The notes under the pieces are model-generated. The model had not been told where the DNA came from and did no database searches. It worked only from the letters and a program-made list of their open reading frames with translations. Positions 10,729 to 22,040 of a stretch of 64,000 nt of DNA are shown in pieces; the first letter of the stretch is position 1; every line of letters begins with the position of its first letter. The DNA is taken from positions 16,405,474 to 16,469,473 of the forward strand of contig OW799236.1 in NCBI GenBank assembly GCA_941918925.1. Reading direction: 5' to 3'. The position numbers were made by a program, and so were the translations under genes. This DNA is from Phyto melanocephala. Taxonomy: Eukaryota; Arthropoda; Insecta; Diptera; Rhinophoridae.

Positions 10729-12307
10729 TAAGCATTTATTTAATGCAAACGAATTTTAATAATACAAATAACCAATAATTATTTGCAATGACTAAAATTT
10801 CATTTTTATTTAAAATAAAACATTGGAGTATAGGATTTTTTATTGCATGAATTAAAATTTAGTTATGAACCCTAATACAGATAATTAAATTCAGTTGTGA
10901 TATAAATGAATTGAATACAAATCTTTTTAATAAGGCTAATTTGTTGGAAGAACTAATTAAGTTGTCCTGAGCAATAAATTTCTAATACTGTTGTGCTTTT
11001 TCATTTATGAATAAGTAATATCTGTTCTTTTTACAAACTTTTAATATTTGCAAAACTCTTTTTATTGTTTTAACCGTTTTTCAACCAATCTTTTTTATGA
11101 GTGTAAAAATTTAGGATAAAACACAGCAATTGTCGAGATATTAAATTTCGTAACAAAGCTTTATATGCGGGATGTTCTTCCTGCCACTGAAACAGACAAA
11201 AGATCATTGCGTATAAAGTTTATCTGTTTAATTATGCGAACAAATTGCTTAGAGGCTTCAGAATGGTTGTTAAAACATTTTATTTTGGGTTCGTTCTTCA
11301 GTCTTATGTGTATATTTCTTACCAACCCTTTCTTAAATAATATTTTGTTTGATATTTTGGCATTTTTTTATTTTATCGCAATAAAAATTTGTGTGTATAT
11401 TGACCACGGTATTAACATATCTCCACGCTAAATTATTTTAAACTCCACCTTGTAGTTTTTCACCCAATCAATTTCAAGTAATGGCACAGAAAGACAGAGA
11501 AACAAAATTTTTTAAAAATGGTGTTTTGTATTTTAAAAAATTGATTATGTACATCGACATCAAAATAAAAAAAAAATATTTTATGTACTGAAAAAGTTTT
11601 ATTTTTTATCTTATTAATAACACAGAAAAATTTTTCTCTATAACAAAAAATCTTTTAATAATATTGCAAATTTATAACTACAAAAAAAAACAAGACCTTT
11701 TACATTCAGTTTTTACAAATTACAGAGTTCTGTACTGCAATCATTAGATTCTGGTAATAAAAACTAAAATTTTTTAATAGAAAAATCTCCTAACATTATT
11801 CAAAAAAATTAGTAAAACTTTTAAACTACGTTCGTACAAAACTGTATATATAAGCAGAAACACACACACAAAGTAAATAAAGTCAACTATCAAAACTAGA
11901 AAAGAAAATAAAATCATCATGATATCAAACAGCACATTCATTACTTAAGTTTTTGCAGAAGAAAACCAACAAAAAAAATAAAAAAATATACACAGCCATA
12001 CAGGAACTTTTACAGACACCCACACACACATACAAACTGCCACATAAAAGGAAGTTAACATGTTGAAAAGAAAAGTTTTATCTCATCTTTTCATCTTGCA
12101 CTTTTGTAAGATGAATAATATTTTTTTTACACCCTCTCATGAAATGAAAGTCTTTCGGCAGGAAAACTGATCATGAAAATTAAAAATGTCTTTTTTTTTT
12201 GCTTTTAATTGCTACTCCTTTAATTGGCTCGTGTTTTTGTTTTGTATATATGGGGTGTAGAATAATTAATAAGGGAAGTTTGCAACCAAAAATATAAAAC
12301 AAAAATA
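10729..12307. other. AT-rich DNA, nothing recognised
   Basis: A-rich and T-rich runs, short ORFs without motifs (for example 11165-11431). Confidence 0.45.
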
Positions 12308-12490
12308 TAGAAAGATTATTAATGGAACTTTACCGAGAACTGAATTAAAAACTGTAAAAGATATGCAGATAAATTGAACTAGAAAGGAACAAAACTGAAA
12401 CTAAACAGGAACTGAATTAAAATTTATTAAAATAAATAGGAAATTTAAACTTTAAACAAAACCTGAACTAAATTAAAACTATAACTCAAT
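12308..12490. repeat. Degenerate AACTRR-type short tandem repeat
   Basis: Repeated GAACTGAATTAAA, GAACTAGAAAGGAAC and related 5-6-bp-period variants. Confidence 0.5.
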
Positions 12491-12494
12491 TTGA

Positions 12495-12665
12495 AGAAGG
12501 TAGGGTAAGGATAGGTTGAACCAGAGGGGCACTTAAAGTCCACACTCCCGACAGCTATGCACGTATACCCAATTGACATGTTGTGCGCTCCATATAAAAA
12601 CGAAATTCCTCTAACAAAACCATAATTTTGATTTCCTATGAATGCCTACTACATCAAGAGCACAG
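12495..12665 (-). pseudogene. 3'UTR remnant of the CCTAA-tailed LINE (copy 2)
   Basis: The reverse complement reads AATTATGGTTTT, AGGAATTTCG, GGAGCGCACAACATG, ...AGTGCCCCTC, and ends in an eroded AACCTATCCTTACCC tail. This matches the 3'UTR of the copies ending at 14522 and 60838 in the same order. No coding sequence remains. Confidence 0.62.
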
Positions 12666-12714
12666 TCCCCTCAATGTTTCCTTATGGATTTCAATTTCGA
12701 GTAACTTAGGTTGG

Positions 12715-12800
12715 AGGGTGCCCCGGTAGACTAATCAGCAGTGTGCTGGTATACTAGTGTGGGGGTTGCAGGTTCGATTCCCGCCAGACTCTCTGGACTG
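12715..12800 (+). repeat. tRNA-like sequence (tRNA pseudogene or SINE head)
   Basis: It contains a perfect RNA polymerase III B box (GGTTCGATTCC) inside a T-arm-like GCAGGTTCGATTCCCGC. An anticodon-arm-like CTGGTATACTAG lies ~15 bp upstream. No acceptor stem can be formed, so it is not a functional tRNA. The GGTATACT...B-box spacing resembles the head of the SINE-like repeat at 18455. Confidence 0.5.
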
Positions 12801-12944
12801 CTCTACTTCACTTCACTTCCTCTCCTTTTCTTTTCTATTATTTCTATTCTATTCAGGTATCACAAAAGGATCAATATGATAGATCCATATCTACTTATGT
12901 ATTCCAGAAACATAAACACGGTTTAAAAGGACCCTTAATTGGCC

Positions 12945-13013
12945 TAGAACTAAACTAAAGGAGAACATAAATATAACTAACCGATAACTCAAATAGAACC
13001 TACTAAGAACCAT
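12945..13013. repeat. Short degenerate AACTRR-type repeat
   Basis: A brief run of AGAACTAAACTAAAGGAGAAC-like units; weaker than the array at 31690-32152. Confidence 0.4.
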
Positions 13014-13946
13014 CAACCTCATTAGGCCATTCTGGGGGTGCGATGCAATCTTTTTAGATTCAAATAAACTTGCACAGTTGCTTGGTAGCTCCTGAATTTA
13101 TCTTTTCTCCTTTTTACAGACTTCATTTTTTTAAAAGCACTTCAGCTGATAAATACGTCCCTTTTGTTAAGAAAGGAAATGCTAATAAAGGAAAATGTTT
13201 AATGTCTTTTTTATCTTAAATTTTAGTTTCCTGTTTATTTTTCCTTTTAGCCTCTTTCATTCTTTTCGCTTTCAACTAACTTCAGGGCTAATGAAGACAC
13301 TCTGCTCTACTGCTTTTGTCTGACAGGTTGAACAAACAGGAAAAGTACAATTCAGTTTTTCGTGTTTAATTTGACGGTTTGTTGTTTTTCTTTCCTGCCC
13401 GTTCTTGTGTTTTTCTTTTCAACTTTTTTTCCGCTTGCTGAGTTTAAAAGAAAATTAAATGAATTTTTAATTTTCAAATGAATTTAATTAATTTTCTTTT
13501 CGCTGGTGTTTTCTTTAGACGTTTTTTTTCTACTTTGCATTTTTATTTTAATTTCTCTCTATTCTGATTTCCGCCTTTTGTTAAAAAAAACAACTTGAAA
13601 ATTTAAATATGTTTAATTTTTTATTGTATTTTTTTTTGTTGCTGAAGACAAGCAAAAAAGGTAATAATGGAATAATTAGATGCATAAATGTTAAGAGAAA
13701 ATTATGAGGATTAGAAAAGTTGAAGCAAAAAGGCCATATTTTATCTTGTATAAAAGGAATACATGTTTAACACACAACAGAAATTTAAATCAATTCATTA
13801 GACGTTTTTTTTTTGTGTTTTCTTACTTAATGAGGCACACGTTATATAGATTGAATGCGATTCTTTCCAGCTCTAATTATTTCTTATCAAATCTTATGGA
13901 GAAAATCTGCAAAAATTTAATTTTCATTTTAAGAGTCTTGCTAAGC
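13014..13946. other. AT-rich DNA, nothing recognised
   Basis: T-rich runs; no supportable gene. Confidence 0.45.
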
Positions 13947-14522
13947 CCCTTAAACGATTTAAGTATGAACTTAAATGTTGGGCGACGGAGGAACAAGCCA
14001 GAAAATGGCAAGGTACTGCCGTCGGTAAAGTGACAAGAATACTATGGGGTGACCCAAATCTTGCGAAATCAAAGGAAATTCTGAGACTGAATAGACCAAC
14101 ACTTATGAGACTAACCAGTGTGATTACAGGTCATACGGAGTTGAGAACTCATCTAGCTCGCATGAAACTGTCTGAGGAGACAACGTACAGAGCATGCGAG
14201 GAAGAGGATGAAACTTTGATACACTATCTCTGTCATTGTCCTGCGTTTGGGCATATTGGACGCGAGAATTTTACAGTGGATACTATGCCGAATTTGGAGT
14301 ACCTGGGGAACTCAAATTGGAGATCTATAAGGAATTACATTGAGGGGACTGAGTTATTGAACTAGTCCGATATTTATTTATGGGAAATTATGATTATGGT
14401 TTTAAATTAGGAATTTCGATTTCCACATGATGCGCACAACATGCCAATGGGCATAAGTGCATACCTGTTATGAATTTGGGCTTTTAGTGCCCCTCGTTTT
14501 CAACCTAACCTAACCTAACCTA
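13947..14522 (+). pseudogene. C-terminal LINE fragment with CCTAA tail (copy 3, best preserved)
   Basis: An open frame runs from about 13947 to 14362 (KPLKRFKYELKCWATEEQ..., then the peptide ending EGTELLN). It carries RKWQGTAVGKV, LWGDPNLAKSK, TGHTELRTHLARM and a knuckle-like Cys/His set: one Cys in TYRACEEED, then H, C and C in HYLCHCPAF. This is the region after RNase H in I/Jockey-superfamily LINE polyproteins. A ~150-bp 3'UTR follows and ends in about four CCTAA units (14501-14522). The 5' side is truncated and no start codon belongs to the fragment. The 111-codon stretch starting at 14030 is an internal Met, not a gene start. Confidence 0.75.
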
Positions 14523-14984
14523 AGAGTCTTGCATAGAAGAGACCAAATACAGAAAATTGCCAGATAAGTTATCAGATCTGATTTCTTTAGAATTTTTTCT
14601 TGCAAAACTGTGAATGCAATGCAAGTCAATTTGTCGCCCTTATATCTAACAAACTTCGATTAGCGATCGAAAAACCCAGTTAAGAGCACTGTAAGAGATT
14701 GACAGTTGATGGAAGTCCGACACTAAAGGAACAAAGGAATAATAAAAAATTAAAGAAAATGGGAAAAAACAAAAATCTTTTAAATACAATCGCTTTATAC
14801 ATTATCAGTATTCAAAAAATCGCTAAAATTAAAAATAAATTTAAATACGAAAAAGAAAACAAAAACAAAGGCAGACATTAAGATATGAATACTTTAGTAG
14901 GATTTTGAGTCTCTTAAGCTTTTCCTATAACTTTTACTTATGAGGACAGAAACTGTATTATTCAAATGAAACTTCTTTTGAAAA
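14523..14984. other. AT-rich DNA, nothing recognised
   Basis: The Lys/Asn-rich ORF at 14699-14881 reflects base composition. Confidence 0.45.
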
Positions 14985-15135
14985 ATTGCTTGTAAAACTG
15001 TTATTTTTGATACCATTGCGGTAAATTTTGTGCCAAGATGTATTTGTGTGAAATGTATTAAAATCAGTGAAATATTTAATTTCGTAAAAAGTACGAATTA
15101 GGGCCTTTATACTTGTGACCATCGATATGCTGAAG
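14985..15135 (+). repeat. Unclassified dispersed repeat, copy 1
   Basis: Matches 36065-36215 on the same strand: AAACTGTT, then GTATTTGTGTGAAATGTATT, AATTTCGTAAAAA, and CTTGTGACCATCGAT. Element ends are not defined. Confidence 0.6.
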
Positions 15136-16399
15136 AGCTGCACAACCCTAATAAATTTTTAAAAAGGCGTGTGTGTGTATTACTTTCTCATTATAATATA
15201 CATAAATACTTATTAGTGCTTCACATTAAGATAAAAATATGTACTATAGAACAAAACAAAACTAATATAGAACATTCAAAATATGTTTGAATGTTTTGAC
15301 AGTAGACTTGCACAGACACTGTTACTTTGAGTGTTCTGTAACGAAGTGAGTTCATATGAATTAAAACTGCCGCTAATAAAAAAATGTTTTCTCTTTCGAC
15401 TGTTCTAAATGTAATATTGTACATTTTGTTTGTGTTGTTGTACTTGATGTTTTTGCTTTCATTGTCGCTTTTTATTTTCATGTTCTGCTTTGTGTGAAAA
15501 AACAAAAGCTGTAGACAAGAACTTTTCGAGTAATTAATAATTTATTTTATTGGGAGTTATATTTTATTATATATGTTTATCCCAGTATTTCCATTTTAGC
15601 ACATTTAGTGCTATAATTAGCACTAATTTAAAAAAAGTGCTAAATCATAGTTTAGCATTTTTTACAAATATTTTTTTTTACTTATTCCATTTCTTTTTTA
15701 AAAATAACTTTAAATTATTTTTTCGCTGTAAGGAAAAACATCTTTATATGTTTTAGGGTTGTAAGGTTTTTTCAGAGGAAATATCAAAATGTTAGAGATG
15801 CTGGTGCATCAACAATTCAGATAGAGGATTCCAACAAAAAAGGCGATGGTTGTTGTTGTAAAAAAAAATACAGATAGATCATTCTTACAGAAAAAAAGAT
15901 ATCTCCAGGCCAGCACTGTTTTTTGGTACGTAAAATATTTTAGCACTTTAATTTTGTCGATTCAGCAGTTTTTTTCACTTAACCTACTTTCAACTTTGGT
16001 TTATACCGAAATATAGTGAACACATGTAGTGTGAAATAGAATACATAATTATTTTTACATTTTACCCTACTCTTTAATATAAAACTCTATTTGCGTTTTA
16101 TGACTCTCTAGCTGAGAATCTTATGAATAGGTTATGCGACTGTCGATGCGTCCAGTATTTCTTTAATGAAATAAATAATGGCATAATAAATAAATGGCAA
16201 ATTTACTTCATAACGGGTTGAGATTAAGGATTTTATAAACAAAAAAATAATAAAAAAATGTTTTTTTTTAAGTATCAAGTTTTAAAATGCTAGTTAAATG
16301 TTGAATATGTGGTTGTGTGAGAATTTCTTCCAAAAAGAATTTCAAGTTGGTTAGAAATTGACAGAGATACAGGCACCGAAATAAAACTGTATAAATGTG
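15136..16399. other. AT-rich DNA, nothing recognised
   Basis: The ORFs at 15221-15505 (minus) and 15550-15756 show no domain. Confidence 0.45.
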
Positions 16400-16786
16400 A
16401 GGCGACATGACGAAAGGGATCTTATATTGCCAGAGTAAAATTTTCAGTACAGGCCAAAATGTGAATCAAAGTCAAAATTTCATGTTTTAGGTTTTTGACA
16501 GCTAACGCTACCTACATATGTTTTCGTGTATCTACATCACATTATAGGTCATTTTATTTTGTTAAATGTGCTGTTTTTGACATCTTAGAACTTTGTCTTT
16601 GTCTTTATCATATTTTAACATAAAAATAAAAACTTTAACTTGATTTATCTCGAAACTACCTTTTTTGAAATAAAAACCCATTATGATTTTAGTGTAATTT
16701 TGTTCAAAATTTTGTCCTTTATCGATTGGTATCAAAAACTTGATTTTGACCCTTAACAAGATAAGGTCCCTTTCGTGATGTGGCGT
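16400..16786. mobile_element. ~387-bp MITE
   Basis: The left end GGCGACATGACGAAAGGGAT and the reverse complement of the right end CGCCACATCACGAAAGGGAC are imperfect inverted repeats. They continue into CTTATATTG / CTTATCTTG. No ORF and no convincing target duplication. The 65-codon minus ORF inside is not a gene. Confidence 0.65.
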
Positions 16787-17148
16787 ATTGATTTTCTTAA
16801 CTTAAAATCAATTTATTTTGCTGGACGAGAAATTGAGAGGGTTATACTGATAGAATACAATTTATGTCACGCTTTGTTAAATCCATGATGGCCACTACCA
16901 CATAATCGTGTATAAAATAAAATATGTGGATCAAGTGAAGCAGTGACAAATGTGTGCTATTTAACCCTTAACAACATTGGTTGGGCTTGACTGCTAGCAT
17001 GTCTAGAAGAATGCCATAAAGAAATTAAAATCGAAGCTAGTGTCAAAAACAAAATGACTCATGTTTGGGACGAATATAGAAAAAACAAATGGTAACTTTT
17101 CAGCGAACATCCTAACATACAAGCATTCCCGTTTCTTATATATTTATA
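16787..17148. other. Unclassified DNA
   Basis: No feature supported. Confidence 0.4.
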
Positions 17149-17391
17149 CTAGCTGGGCCCGGTCCGTGTTGCGGGCCACAGCGAAACAGAGCATAGCATT
17201 ATCGCGCTAGTCTCTATCGGGCAAAACACAAAAAAACTAAATATTGTGCCATCTGTCGGACGAACTTTAACTACACACAAACACTCCTCACGACCCATAG
17301 AGCTTACATTTAAAATTTGGTCAAAATCGGTCTAGTAGTTTTTGAGTTTATCGATCACGATCATACACGTAATTTTTATATATAGAGAAGA
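17149..17391 (-). mobile_element. 243-bp non-autonomous Helitron
   Basis: On the minus strand it begins TCTTCTCTATATATAAAAAT after an A and ends ...CAGCTAG before a T. A 6-bp GGCCCG/CGGGCC hairpin lies three bases inside the CTAG. These are textbook Helitron termini. The interior differs from the minisatellite Helitrons; only the ends are shared. Relatives: 55274-55445 (same interior) and 36807-37023 (same ends). Confidence 0.65.
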
Positions 17392-18454
17392 TTAGTAGAA
17401 TGGGTTTCTAATCTTAGACGTTTGATAATAGTCTAAAATTATAAAGTTATATTCGTATAAAATATTGTTATAAATTCTGATACCTATTGCGCTTTCTCTA
17501 ACTTTTTGTTTTGACATTTTATTTCAAAACAAAGCACAAGCTAACTCATGAAACAGCAAAAATGGGGGGGGGGGGGAAACTATTAAGCTTTAAAGCACAG
17601 AAAAAACTTATAATAATAATTTTATTTAAAAAATAAATATTAACATTTTTTCTTTTACTAAAAGCTACCTTTGGCATATCATTTGAATTGCATCACACCC
17701 AATAGTGTTACACTTTAAAGCGACGTGTGTTCTATTTAGCTGATTAATTTTTCACTGTAGTTGAGTCAAAAAATTAAAATAATAATAATAAAAAAACACA
17801 AAGAAAGTGAAATGTTCAAAATATATTTTATGCTAATTCCAAGTCTTGCACATTAACATAGTCAAGCTAAAAAGTAAAAAAAGGATTGAAAAAACCAAGA
17901 AGACAGAAAAAATATTTTTAAAATATTAATTTTAATTGCAGTTTGTGAATAAGTAAACACCTTTCTTTGGAATTTTATATATTTCAGTGAATATTCATTA
18001 TGTAAATAGCCTTCATTATGGCAACCTAAAAATATTAAATAAAAAATCGTCGGCTTATTATGCAAACCTGCTAACTCCCTTTCAGTAAATTTTACAGGAG
18101 GGACAAATAACTTCTTTTATTTCATATTTGTAGCATAAGAGGAAAACCAAAAATATAGTTGGATTATTTTATGGTATTCTTTATGTAGGACTGCAATCTA
18201 TAAAAAAAAAATAACAAAAAAACACTAATTGTAGTTACTAATAAACACTGAACAAATAATGTACTGGTTTTAGCAAGTTTTCCTACAAAAATTTTTCTGT
18301 GAGAGGACTTAGCAGTTTTTCTTATCAATCTTTTTTACACACTTCAAGACTAAAATTGAAGAAAAACTTCATGCTGGTCAACGAGGCGTATCATCAAATA
18401 AACAACTGAGATATTAGAAAAAAACCTGGATCCCCTTATTTTTTCACAACAACA
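17392..18454. other. AT-rich DNA with a 13-base G run
   Basis: A G13 homopolymer at 17564-17576 stands out in AT-rich DNA. No gene seen. Confidence 0.5.
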
Positions 18455-18937
18455 ACAACATACATACATACAAACGTGGTATACTGGTTAGAGTAAACGT
18501 GGCGTCGCACCCCAGCTGAGCCCAAAAAAAAAATTATTTTATTTTTTATTTCATATATTCTTCATATTTTTATTAGTTTTTTTTTTAATTTTTTTTTAAT
18601 ATTTTTTTAATTTTTTTTTATTTTAATTTTATACTTTTTATTTATATTTTTATTATTTTTATATTAATATAATTTTAAATTTTTTTTATTTTTTTTTGTT
18701 TTTTTTTTTTGTTTTTTTTTTTAATTTTTTTTTTAATTTTTTATTTTATTTTTTTAACACACATGCGTAAATTTATAACTTTACAATGGGATGTTTTTAT
18801 ATATGTAAGTTTTTTATATGTATGTACGTATTTCATACGAGATGAATGGTAGAACAAACTATTTTTATTGCGTGACTAAACGTTGTGAAGGGTATATAAG
18901 ATTCGGCATGGCCGAATATAGCACTCTTACTTGTTTG
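18455..18937 (+). mobile_element. SINE-like repeat with tRNA-like head and hairpin tail
   Basis: Head: GTGGTATACTGGTTAGAG followed by a degenerate B box (GGCGTCGCACCCCAG). Middle: ~250 bp of T-rich DNA, then TTTACAATGGGATGTTTT. Tail: GTGAAGGGTATATAAG, a 7-bp hairpin ATTCGGC-ATG-GCCGAAT (18901-18917), and ATAGCACTCTTACTTGTTT. The minus-strand copy at 54478-54830 has the same head-middle-tail order. tRNA origin is inferred. Confidence 0.5.
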
Positions 18938-20619
18938 GTTTGTGAAGTTCATGATTGTCTGTTTGTAAAACTTTGAAATGGAGCCTCGCTTTTAGTTTTC
19001 TTATGTATTTATTGAGTTGTTTGTTAAATGTTTTTCAAAGGGCTTTAGATTTATTTTTGTAGGTGCGCGTATTTCCTTACATTTATCGTATTGGAATATT
19101 TAAAATTTTAAACACATAAAAAAAATTGCACTTCTGATAAATTCATTACCAATAAATATTATAAAAATATTTTTTTTAAATAAAATTGAATGTTTATGAC
19201 CTTAAGCCAAACAAAAAACTGCAACAAAATATATAAACAACAAAAAAAGGTCAACAATACTTATATGACTATATCCTCTATTTTTAGAGTATTTCAGCTG
19301 AATTTGCTACTACTGAAACTTAAATTTAACAAATTTTAAATCTTCAAATATCCTTTATTTGATCAGTGACCATAAAAGTTTGCACTTCACAGCAAATCAA
19401 AACACTTTGTTATCTATTTTAATGAACACATACATATAACTTTGCATCTATATGTAGTTGAAAAAAAGTGTATGCGTTGTAATACATGGTCATCAAGCCA
19501 TTCGCCATTCATGTATATGTTGTACAACAGCAACGAATAGTGCAAAAACTGCAACAAACTACAGAAGCCTACGAGATGCTGCAAAGTGGTTTTTATGGTT
19601 GATTGCACTGATTGCGGTGGCAACGTAATTTGCTTTTTGGTCTCTCGGTAACATAACTGTACAAAACTCACACACACTTACCCATATCGATATACACTTT
19701 AAAGGTTCTCAGGCTGCCGGAATATAAATGTTTGCTTAAAAAAGGTGTATAAGTGTGTGAGTATGCGTAAATAAACTATGCTTATATAACGTATATTTAC
19801 ATGGACATACATGGAGATTTTTTTTGGTTGCATACACACACTGTCTAAGCAAACATATTGACGTGTCATGATGTTAGAAAGTTGCCGAAAGTGGATAGTT
19901 TATGCTTTTATCAACAGCACCATGTAGTTTTATACATCTGCAAGCCAACAAGAGCTTTAGTTTTTGTAAGAGTATTTGTTTCTATGAAAGCGTAAATCTG
20001 TTTTTCTTTCAATATGCATTTTAAACTTTCACGTAGTCGACCATTAAATGCATGATTTGCATATGTCTGAATAAACCAAATTAGTTGAATTGAAACTTCA
20101 AATCCAAACAGAGCAAACGTTAAAAAAAATTTACAGAATAGTTTTAAAAAGTTAATAACCTCCTTAAATTGCTTTTAAACAAACAAACAAACAAAATATA
20201 ATCTGCTTAACCCTAACTGGGGTACATATCTTCTATATCTAAGTAGTGGACTTACAGAACAATGATCAAATAATATTAGCATTAAACATTGGCAATATGA
20301 CTAGAGTTTATAAAAATTTATATTTTGCTTGTATTTATTTATTCAGCTGCTATATTTTGTGCGTGCTCATTTACATTCTTTACCACCAAACGCAGTCATT
20401 TGTTTTAAAGAATTCATGCTTAGCCGTAAAATTAATTAATACTTCACACACAAATGTATTCGACTGAGACCCCTTGGACTTTTCATCATAAATATTATAC
20501 ATTCTATCCCTCACTCTGTCATCATAATTTAACTTTTATAAAATGAACTTTTCTTTTTCATTATGCTTTAAATTTTATTTCTGTCCAAGATTAAAATTTT
20601 AGTTTCCTTCACCACTTAC
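18938..20619. other. Intron-like DNA downstream of the LRR exon
   Basis: This would be the proximal part of the first coding intron (minus strand). No second exon with LRR motifs was found. The ORFs at 19414-19677 and 20246-20467 have no motif. Confidence 0.5.
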
Positions 20620-20620
20620 C
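20612..20620 (-). promoter_or_regulatory. Splice donor of the LRR exon
   Basis: The minus strand reads CCAG|GTAAGTGG, a near-perfect donor. The reading frame runs into a stop soon after it, so splicing here is required for a longer protein. Confidence 0.75.
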
Positions 20621-20990
20621 TGGAAATTTATACAGCGCAACTTCATTGCAATTAATCTCAATTAACGTTGTCGTTTCATTCGGCAGTCCTGCACACTGAC
20701 ACATACTGTTCAGCGGACAAGCATATAGCATGTCCTGTTGTTGAGCATTTAGCAAAGCAGCAAAACCTCCACCACCACCACCGCTATTGCTGGGTATAAC
20801 GGGTGGGGGACCTCTAGCCGTCAGCAATGTGCTGGAACTGCGAGGCACGCGTATTAGTGTATGAATAAGGGAACCAGGACCAAGGGCACCGGGACCACCA
20901 CCATCAAACTTCCAACAGTCGGCTGTGTTGCGAAACCAGTAGAGCAGGTATATGGAAATGATTAATAGTTGGGGGCGCTGGTAATCCATG
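20620..20990 (-). CDS. First coding exon of a secreted or membrane leucine-rich-repeat protein
   Basis: Seen: the minus-strand exon is preceded by a pyrimidine-rich tract ending in TTTTCAG. The ATG (20987-20989) follows one base later, and the exon ends at a consensus donor (CAG|GTAAGT) just below 20620. The 370 coding bases give 123 codons plus one base, so the intron is phase 1. Residues about 7-25 form a hydrophobic signal peptide (LLIISIYLLYWF). Residues about 30-75 are Gly/Pro/Ser-rich with a six-Gly run. The last ~35 residues have a C-x5-C-x-C...C pattern (CPLNSMCQC, then INCNEV). Known: this is the layout of the Cys-rich LRR N-terminal cap of extracellular adhesion proteins, including chaoptin-like ones. 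Inferred: an extracellular or GPI/membrane LRR protein. The LRRs themselves must lie in exons below position 1, because none is visible here. The upstream acceptor implies a separate 5'UTR exon. Exact gene identity is not recognised. Confidence 0.82.
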
Positions 20991-21012
20991 CTGAAAAGAA
21001 AAAAGATAAAAA
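20991..21012 (-). promoter_or_regulatory. Splice acceptor and polypyrimidine tract of the LRR exon
   Basis: On the minus strand a run of T and C ends in CAG directly before C-ATG. This supports a 5'UTR intron upstream of the start codon, so the transcription start lies at higher coordinates, possibly outside the window. Confidence 0.75.
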
Positions 21013-21647
21013 TAAAATTTGTTAAATGGCATTCAAAGTTGTTGGAGAAAATATTATGTTGTCATTAGATTTGCAAATTATACACTATTTGTTTGGGACA
21101 CCATAAGGTATAAATACTCTAAATGCTTATATGTAGGGAAGTTGATTTAGCTATGTCCGTTCGTCTGTCCATGTGAGCGTTGAAATCAATTTCTTAAAGC
21201 ACCCACATACTACATGGATTGATAGTTAGTTTTAATTTATCAAAAATGCTTGCAATAATTTTGGTATTAAAAATCAGCAATTTTGACCGATAATCGGCTT
21301 AGAAATTATTTAATAACTCAGTTTTTTATTAAGACAAAAAAAAAAACAAAATTCTATTTTCATGGAAAAAATATAACAAGAAAAGCGTGCGAATTTATGC
21401 ATTATGATAAAAATGTATAATTTATTGTTGTAGTGTACAAATGTAGGCAATGCAAGGTTTTTTGTTTGTTAAGCAAGTAAATCTGTTTATATGTTCTTAA
21501 TGCTTAGAGTAGCGTATCTACATTTCGTGTAGGGTGTATGAAGATTAAACACACCCCAATACAGCACTGTTAAATATTTTTTTTTAACTAGAATGTGCTG
21601 TTTTTTTTTTGCATAAGAAATTTTTTTAACCAGAATGTACTTTATCA
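21013..21647. other. Intron-like DNA upstream of the LRR exon
   Basis: A piece near 21095-21190 resembles the dispersed dipteran repeat with TATGTCCGTTCGTCTGTCC. Otherwise unclassified. Confidence 0.4.
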
Positions 21648-21738
21648 GTGATTAAAGTATGTGCCCGCTGTTGTGAACCAGCAGTCTGGCAAGACAGACA
21701 AGAAACAAGAGAGGAAAAAACAAAAACTATCACAACGT

Positions 21739-22040
21739 ATCAAAGTACACAATTTAAGTCATCGCTTTTTAAATCATTCACAAATTTGATTGGTTCTAAA
21801 CGCATAAGAACAACAGCTTACCACCCGCAATCATATAGTTTGATTGAGAGGTGGCATAGAACTTTTAAGGCAGCTTTAATGTGTTATCCTAATACTTCAT
21901 GGATCGATATACTTCCCACAGTATTACTTGGGTTAAAAAGCGCCTTCAAGGAAGATCTCCAAGCACCACCATGAGATTTACTGTACGGAGCTCCATTACG
22001 TCTTCCCAATGAGTTTTTTGACAAAGCCAACAACACTGTC
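21739..22040 (+). pseudogene. Gypsy integrase catalytic-core fragment
   Basis: The reading frame starts near TTYQSTQFKSSLF, which corresponds to the integrase segment normally written T-D-x-G-x-x-F; the Asp is Tyr here. It continues IRTTAYHPQS, then IERWHRTFKAAL (containing the third acidic residue, Glu) and SWIDILPTVLLGL. Then a stop (near 21972) and a +1 frameshift near 22040 break the frame. The upstream core with the first catalytic Asp is missing. In intact elements the enzyme inserts cDNA into host DNA; this fragment cannot. The first ~27 codons of the ORF beginning at 21648 belong to the duplicated 3' segment and not to integrase. Confidence 0.78.

Noticed and set aside
12715..12800. 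Functional tRNA gene
   Set aside because: The B box is perfect, but no acceptor stem or standard D arm can be formed.
14501..14522. Interstitial telomere repeat
   Set aside because: Only about four CCTAA units, always at the 3' end of a LINE, so they are LINE tails.
17564..17576. G13 run as a G-quadruplex or regulatory site
   Set aside because: A single uninterrupted G run without neighbouring G tracts; more likely a simple homopolymer.
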